DNA of 64,000 nucleotides from Polaribacter gangjinensis. Its GTDB lineage: Bacteria > Bacteroidota > Bacteroidia > Flavobacteriales > Flavobacteriaceae. Positions 60,166 to 64,000 of the stretch are shown in pieces; the stretch's first letter is position 1, and every line of letters starts with the position of its first letter. The stretch covers positions 1,319,501-1,383,500 of the forward strand of contig NZ_CP150662.1 in the NCBI RefSeq assembly GCF_038024125.1, read 5' to 3'. The translations under genes were made by a program, and so were the position numbers. Below the pieces are notes generated by a model, which was not told the DNA's origin, did not search any database, and saw nothing but the letters and a program-made list of their open reading frames with translations.

Positions 60166-62184
60166 CTATAATAATTTTAAAATGATAGTACCCTCTTTTG
60201 CTGATTTATTATCTTTTGAAAAAGATTGATTTTTCACTTTCCCAATGCCAGAAACTTTTACTTTATATCCTTTATTTTCCAATAATGAAACTGCGTCCAT
60301 TCCAGGCATACCAATTACATTAGGGATAGAATCTTGCCCATTTTGAAGTAATTTTTCGTAATTTTTAAAATCGTTTTCAATGGATGCAAATTGTACTGAA
60401 TCATCAACAGATTGAAAATCGATGGGTGTTGATGTGTAAATTTTTTGAGCGATTTCTTTAAAAATTGGTCCAGCAACTGTAGAGCCATAATATCCCTTTC
60501 TTTTTTCAGGGTCATGAACAATTACAATACAGGTATATTTTGGATTATCAGCCGGAAAAAAGCCAACAAATGATGCTGCATATCGTTCACTAGAATATTG
60601 ACCTGGAATTCTTTCTCCTAGTTCATTGATATGTGCAGCCACATATTTTTTTGCAGTTCCTGTCTTACCTGCCATAGAAAAATTGGGTGAGTAAATGTTT
60701 GTAGCAGTACCTTTAATCACTACATTTTCCATTACTTTTCTAACTTTTCTTAACGTTTCATCTGAAGCAATTTTTGGGTTTACAACCTCCGTTTTAAAAG
60801 TTTTTACTGTTTTGTCTTGTTTTCGCAACTCTTTTACAAAACGAGGTTTTACCATCACTCCATCATTGGCAACTGCATTATAAAACATTAAGGTTTGCAT
60901 AGGAGTAACCGAAATTCCATATCCCCAAGACATCCATTCTAATGAAATTTTATTCCAACGATTTTTATCTTTTGGATTTGGAATGTAAGGTATTCCCTCA
61001 CCTTTAATTTGAAATCCAATAGGTTTTGTAAAACCGAATTTTTTTATTTTTTCGTAAAATTTTTGAGGATTATCATCATAATGCTGTCTAATCAATTTTA
61101 CAATTCCAACATTGGATGAAACTTCAAAAACTCTTGCAGCAGAAATTTTTCCATATCCGCCTTTTCTAGAATCTTCTACCTTTGAACCGTGAATAAACAT
61201 AATTCCGCCATCAGTATCAACAACTGTTGAAGTGTCAATTGCTTTATCCTCTAAAGCAACCATCAAACTCGCCAATTTAAACGTAGAACCAGGTTCGTGA
61301 CTTTCCCAAATGGCATAATTCCTTTTTTCAAAATAAGTACCTACATCAGATCTTCCTAAATTTGAAATAGCTTTGATTTCGCCAGTTTTGGTTTCCATAA
61401 CGACTGCACAACCATGCTCTGCATTGAAATATTCTAGTTGACGCAACAATGCATGATGTGTAATATCTTGAATATTTACATCAATTGTTGTGATGATATC
61501 ATGACCATCAATTGGTTCTTTTTCATTGACATCAGAAATTGGTTTCCATTGATTTTTGGCAATTTTTTGTTTCCAACGCAAACCATTTTCACCCTGCATA
61601 TAATCTGCAAAAGCACCTTCAATACCTGATTCTCCTCTAAAATCATCATAACCAATGGTTCTTTCTGCAATTTTTCCAATTGGATGTGCACGCACTGTTT
61701 TGTGTTCAGCTATAAAACCACCTTTATAAACTCCCAATTTAAAGATTGGAAATTCTTTCATTTTTAGATAATCTGTATATCCAACATTTCTGGCAAGTAA
61801 TAAATATCGGTTGTTGGTTTTTTTAGCGTATTTTAATTTTGATAAATAAAACGAGGCAGGCTTACCCAACATTTTCGATAATTCTTTTGCCAAATCATCA
61901 ACATTTTCACTGAAATCTTTATCATCAACTGCAACAACATCCATTCTAATAGTAAATTTTGACATGGAGGTTGCCAATAAATTTCCGTCAGCAGCATACA
62001 CATTTCCTTTATTAGCAAAAACAGTATCTTGTCTAATCGTAAGTTCGGTTGCTAAAGCTTTGTATTTTTTCGCCTGAAAATATTGAATATCAATAAGTTG
62101 AATCACTATTGCAATAAAAAAAATAGTCATAAAGGCTCCTATCCAAAGAACTTTTTGTATAATATTTTTTTTATGAGTTGCCAA
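60166..62184 (-). CDS. ftsI: Septal peptidoglycan transpeptidase FtsI (PBP3) with PASTA domain
   Basis: 672 residues. An N-terminal membrane helix (VLWIGAFMTIFFIAIVIQL at 12-30) is followed by the PBP dimerisation domain, then the transpeptidase domain. The active-site motifs are SxxK at 300-303 (STFK), SxN at 356-358 (SSN) and KTG at 507-509. A C-terminal PASTA domain occupies about 612-672 (SIPNVIGMPGMDAVSLLENKG), usual in this phylum. It lies between ftsL and murE. Confidence 0.96.
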   Translation of the reverse strand: MATHKKNIIQKVLWIGAFMTIFFIAIVIQLIDIQYFQAKKYKALATELTIRQDTVFANKGNVYAADGNLLATSMSKFTIRMDVVAVDDKDFSENVDDLAKELSKMLGKPASFYLSKLKYAKKTNNRYLLLARNVGYTDYLKMKEFPIFKLGVYKGGFIAEHKTVRAHPIGKIAERTIGYDDFRGESGIEGAFADYMQGENGLRWKQKIAKNQWKPISDVNEKEPIDGHDIITTIDVNIQDITHHALLRQLEYFNAEHGCAVVMETKTGEIKAISNLGRSDVGTYFEKRNYAIWESHEPGSTFKLASLMVALEDKAIDTSTVVDTDGGIMFIHGSKVEDSRKGGYGKISAARVFEVSSNVGIVKLIRQHYDDNPQKFYEKIKKFGFTKPIGFQIKGEGIPYIPNPKDKNRWNKISLEWMSWGYGISVTPMQTLMFYNAVANDGVMVKPRFVKELRKQDKTVKTFKTEVVNPKIASDETLRKVRKVMENVVIKGTATNIYSPNFSMAGKTGTAKKYVAAHINELGERIPGQYSSERYAASFVGFFPADNPKYTCIVIVHDPEKRKGYYGSTVAGPIFKEIAQKIYTSTPIDFQSVDDSVQFASIENDFKNYEKLLQNGQDSIPNVIGMPGMDAVSLLENKGYKVKVSGIGKVKNQSFSKDNKSAKEGTIILKLL

Positions 62185-62190
62185 GGTGTA

Positions 62191-62517
62191 TTATTTTTTT
62201 TGAGTTACTTTAATTATTTTAGGTGGTGTTTCTGATGGTTTTAACCCAATTTTTAAGGCTTTTTCTCTGATGGTTGATTCCATTTTGGTTCGCATTAAAA
62301 TGGTCCCAATATCAATATGTTCAGCTCTTAATTCTCGTTTCTTTTTATTTAATTCAGAAATTTTAACACCTTTTCTATCAATATTATGCGCACTTGAAAT
62401 CATGATTAACAACAACACAACCACAAAAATGATGATGCGCCAGTTATTAAATGAGGATTCATCCGTTAAAAAACTTCCACGAAGAAAATCGTAAATATTT
62501 TTTCTTTTTGTTTCCAT
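62191..62517 (-). CDS. FtsL-like division protein
   Basis: 108 residues. A cytoplasmic basic N-terminus is followed by one membrane helix (IIIFVVVLLLIMISSAH at about 28-44), then a short coiled-coil periplasmic region (KISELNKKKRELRAEHIDIG). Sequence similarity to FtsL of E. coli is slight. The assignment rests on size, topology and position between rsmH and ftsI, where this FtsL-like family is fixed in Bacteroidota. Confidence 0.88.
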   Translation of the reverse strand: METKRKNIYDFLRGSFLTDESSFNNWRIIIFVVVLLLIMISSAHNIDRKGVKISELNKKKRELRAEHIDIGTILMRTKMESTIREKALKIGLKPSETPPKIIKVTQKK

Positions 62518-62520
62518 ATC

Positions 62521-63426
62521 TTACTTTTTCAAAGTTGCAATTCTCAATTTTGCACTTCTAGCTCTATTATTTTGTTTAATTTCCGCGTTTGATGGCACAA
62601 TTAATTTTCCAACTTTTTTTAAAGGCTCATTTGTATTGCCAAATATGTCTTTTTCCAATTCTCCAGAAAACATTCCTGAATTGATAAATCTCTTTACCAA
62701 TCTATCTTCTAAAGAATGGTATGAAATGATACTTAATCGTCCATTTTCATTTAATAAATTGGGAGTTTGACTTAAAAATTCTTTCAAAGCTTCCAATTCT
62801 TCATTCACTTCAATTCGAAAAGCTTGATAGATTTGCGCCAATATTTTGTGTTCTTTTGCTTTTGGCAAATACTTTTCCAACACTTTTTTTAGTTGAAAAC
62901 TCGTATCAATTTTTTCTTTTTCTCGCTCTTCAACAATGGTTTTTGCAATGCTTTTTGCATTTCTTAATTCGCCATACAAAAACAATATTTCAGAAAGTTT
63001 TTCTTCAGAATATTTATTGATGATATGTTTGGCAGAAATTTTCGATTTTTGATTCATTCTCATATCTAAATCTCCATCAAAACGTGTTGAAAAACCTCTT
63101 GAAGCTTCATCAAATTGATGAGAAGAGACGCCCAAATCAGCTAAAATTCCATCTACTTTTTTGATTCCGTAAAAACGTAAATAGCGCGAAATGAATCTGA
63201 AATTTTCTGGAATCAACACAAATCGTTCATCATCAATCTTATTTTGCAATGCATCTGCATCCTGATCAAAAGCAACTAATTTTCCTTTTTCGCCCAAATG
63301 ATTTAAAATCTCTCTTGAATGTCCACCTCCACCAAAAGTAACATCCACATAAATGCCATCTTTTTTGATTGACAGCGCTTGAACGCTTTCGTGTAATAAA
63401 ACTGGATTATGATAACTCATCTGCAT
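62521..63426 (-). CDS. rsmH: 16S rRNA (cytosine(1402)-N4)-methyltransferase RsmH
   Basis: 301 residues (MraW). It methylates C1402 of 16S rRNA. YHNPVLLHESVQAL, the SAM motif YVDVTFGGGGHSREIL, GILADLGVSSHQFDEASRGFS, DLDMRMNQ, FQAFRIEVNEELEAL and ISYHSLEDRLVKRF are all conserved. The ATG overlaps mraZ by 20 bases. Confidence 0.97.
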   Translation of the reverse strand: MQMSYHNPVLLHESVQALSIKKDGIYVDVTFGGGGHSREILNHLGEKGKLVAFDQDADALQNKIDDERFVLIPENFRFISRYLRFYGIKKVDGILADLGVSSHQFDEASRGFSTRFDGDLDMRMNQKSKISAKHIINKYSEEKLSEILFLYGELRNAKSIAKTIVEEREKEKIDTSFQLKKVLEKYLPKAKEHKILAQIYQAFRIEVNEELEALKEFLSQTPNLLNENGRLSIISYHSLEDRLVKRFINSGMFSGELEKDIFGNTNEPLKKVGKLIVPSNAEIKQNNRARSAKLRIATLKK

Positions 63427-63874
63427 TGGTATTTCCCATTACTTCTTCAGCTAAATCAGCAAAATCATTAGCTGCTTCGTCAATGGCTTTTTCATAATTC
63501 GTTTTATCCCAAATCTCAATAATATTTACAGATGAAGCCATTACAACTTCCTTGTCTATCTTAGCGAAATCGCATAATTCTTTTGGAATTAGTATTCTTC
63601 CTAAAGCATCTGCTTCTACGATTTTTACACCTGCTGTAAATCTTCTTATAAAGTCATTATTTTTCTTGTTGAATCGATTCAATTTGTTGATTTTTTCCAT
63701 CATCAAATTCCACTCTTTCATTGGATAGAGTTCCAAACAAGGTTGAAAAACGGCTCTTTTTACTACAAAACCTTCCTCAAAAACAGGCGATAACTGCTTT
63801 TTAAAAGCAGCCGAAAACATCACCCTTCCTTTGGTGTCTGCTTTGCATTCGTATGTTCCAATGAGATGTATCAC
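63407..63874 (-). CDS. mraZ: Transcriptional regulator MraZ
   Basis: 155 residues with two SpoVT/AbrB-like half domains. GTYECKADTKGRVMFSAAFKK (motif DxKGR) lies near residue 10 and VEADALGRILIPKELCDFA (motif DxxGR) near 90. It forms octameric or dodecameric rings and represses its own operon in other bacteria. The start codon is GTG (63872-63874). It is first gene of the dcw operon, just downstream of three repeat boxes and a -7 element. Confidence 0.95.
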   Translation of the reverse strand: MIHLIGTYECKADTKGRVMFSAAFKKQLSPVFEEGFVVKRAVFQPCLELYPMKEWNLMMEKINKLNRFNKKNNDFIRRFTAGVKIVEADALGRILIPKELCDFAKIDKEVVMASSVNIIEIWDKTNYEKAIDEAANDFADLAEEVMGNTNADELS

Positions 63875-63893
63875 GTAAAAAATAATTTAACAT

Positions 63894-63901
63894 CAAAAAT
63901 A
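63894..63901 (-). promoter_or_regulatory. -7 box of the dcw operon
   Basis: TATTTTTG on the minus strand is a perfect match, 20 bases upstream of the mraZ GTG. No TTG lies at the -33 spacing, where the MraZ boxes are found instead. Confidence 0.6.
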
Positions 63902-63910
63902 TATAAATTT

Positions 63911-63939
63911 TACCACTTTTTACCACTTTTTACCACATT
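63911..63939 (-). promoter_or_regulatory. Three MraZ-box-like direct repeats
   Basis: On the minus strand the decamer AAAGTGGTAA is repeated at an exact 10-base step: perfect cores at 63923-63929 and 63913-63919, and a third, AATGTGG, at 63933-63939. AAAGTG-type boxes with 10-base period are the known MraZ targets in Mollicutes, and TGGG-type boxes in E. coli. They cover the -33 zone, 10 bases upstream of the -7 box. Confidence 0.75.
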
Positions 63940-64000
63940 GTTAATAAATAATTAAAATTCCCTTTATTTTGGGGTATTTTTACCCTGTTAAAAACCTTGT

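Noticed and set aside
1..64000. CRISPR array, tRNA or rRNA genes, prophage or IS transposase
   Set aside because: No regularly spaced repeats of 25-40 bp, no tRNA cloverleaf with a T-loop core and no transposase or integrase motif were found on reading either strand. A covariance-model search would be needed to exclude a short RNA gene fully.

Overview
The window is AT-rich chromosomal DNA from a member of the Bacteroidota, most likely a marine Flavobacteriaceae of the Polaribacter/Tenacibaculum type. Three observations support this. The division-cell wall (dcw) cluster lacks murF and ddl and has a long-tailed FtsZ. Upstream of about a dozen genes there is a -7 box of the type TAnnTTTG in place of a sigma70 -10 box, and Shine-Dalgarno sequences are rare. 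Several families are typical of the group (DUF4920, DUF6146-like, MnmD, four-helix-bundle S23-like proteins, periplasmic-domain NupC). The species assignment is an inference, because no rRNA is present. Gene density is high and no gene-free stretch exceeds 300 bases. The longest, 25785-26070, holds a promoter but no gene I can support.

Layout. 1-2151: 3' part of a TolB-like/amidohydrolase gene. 2161-9829 (minus): a complete trans-4-hydroxy-L-proline catabolic operon (deaminase, ketoglutarate-semialdehyde dehydrogenase, DUF885 peptidase, epimerase, FAD dehydrogenase), ending in 5-formyl-THF cyclo-ligase. 9945-18323: housekeeping genes (YjbR, CorA, hydrolase/cyclase pair, HemW, RuvC, MnmD, two lipoproteins, branched-chain aminotransferase). 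18432-26367: small ferredoxin, GH2 glycosidase, MazG-like, Tag, an M24 peptidase, folA and others. 26417-30019 (minus): bifunctional nuclease, NupC and ThyA. 30205-36361: etfBA, pdhB, soluble and membrane pyrophosphatases. 36425-39942 (minus): 5-oxoprolinase pxpABC with an Nramp-fold transporter. 40039-47950: pckA, saccharopine dehydrogenase, rsmG, desaturase, aspartate aminotransferase. 48360-63874 (minus): dcw operon mraZ-rsmH-ftsL-ftsI-murE-mraY-murD-ftsW-murG-murC-ftsQ-ftsA-ftsZ. It has a promoter covered by three MraZ-box-like repeats at one end and a strong terminator at the other.

Metabolic theme. Hydroxyproline degradation, a DUF885 peptidase, an M24 Xaa-Pro-type peptidase, 5-oxoprolinase, saccharopine dehydrogenase, two aminotransferases and PEP carboxykinase together suggest growth on protein, possibly collagen-like material, with carbon entering the TCA cycle at 2-oxoglutarate. 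This is inferred from gene content.

Most unusual signal. Three small four-helix-bundle genes (4000-4362, 14350-14721, 27263-27631) each sit between two co-directional genes of an otherwise compact operon. Each is bordered by inverted arrays of 6-8 bp repeats. The repeat sequence differs from locus to locus, and two loci have perfect 21-24 bp inverted arms that abut or overlap the neighbouring start or stop codons. They look like a mobile or RNA-level intervening element related in protein fold to the S23/IVS proteins of split 23S rRNA. A second oddity is a pair of GC-rich dispersed-type repeats flanking the start of murD. One is read in frame as an N-terminal extension of this essential enzyme.
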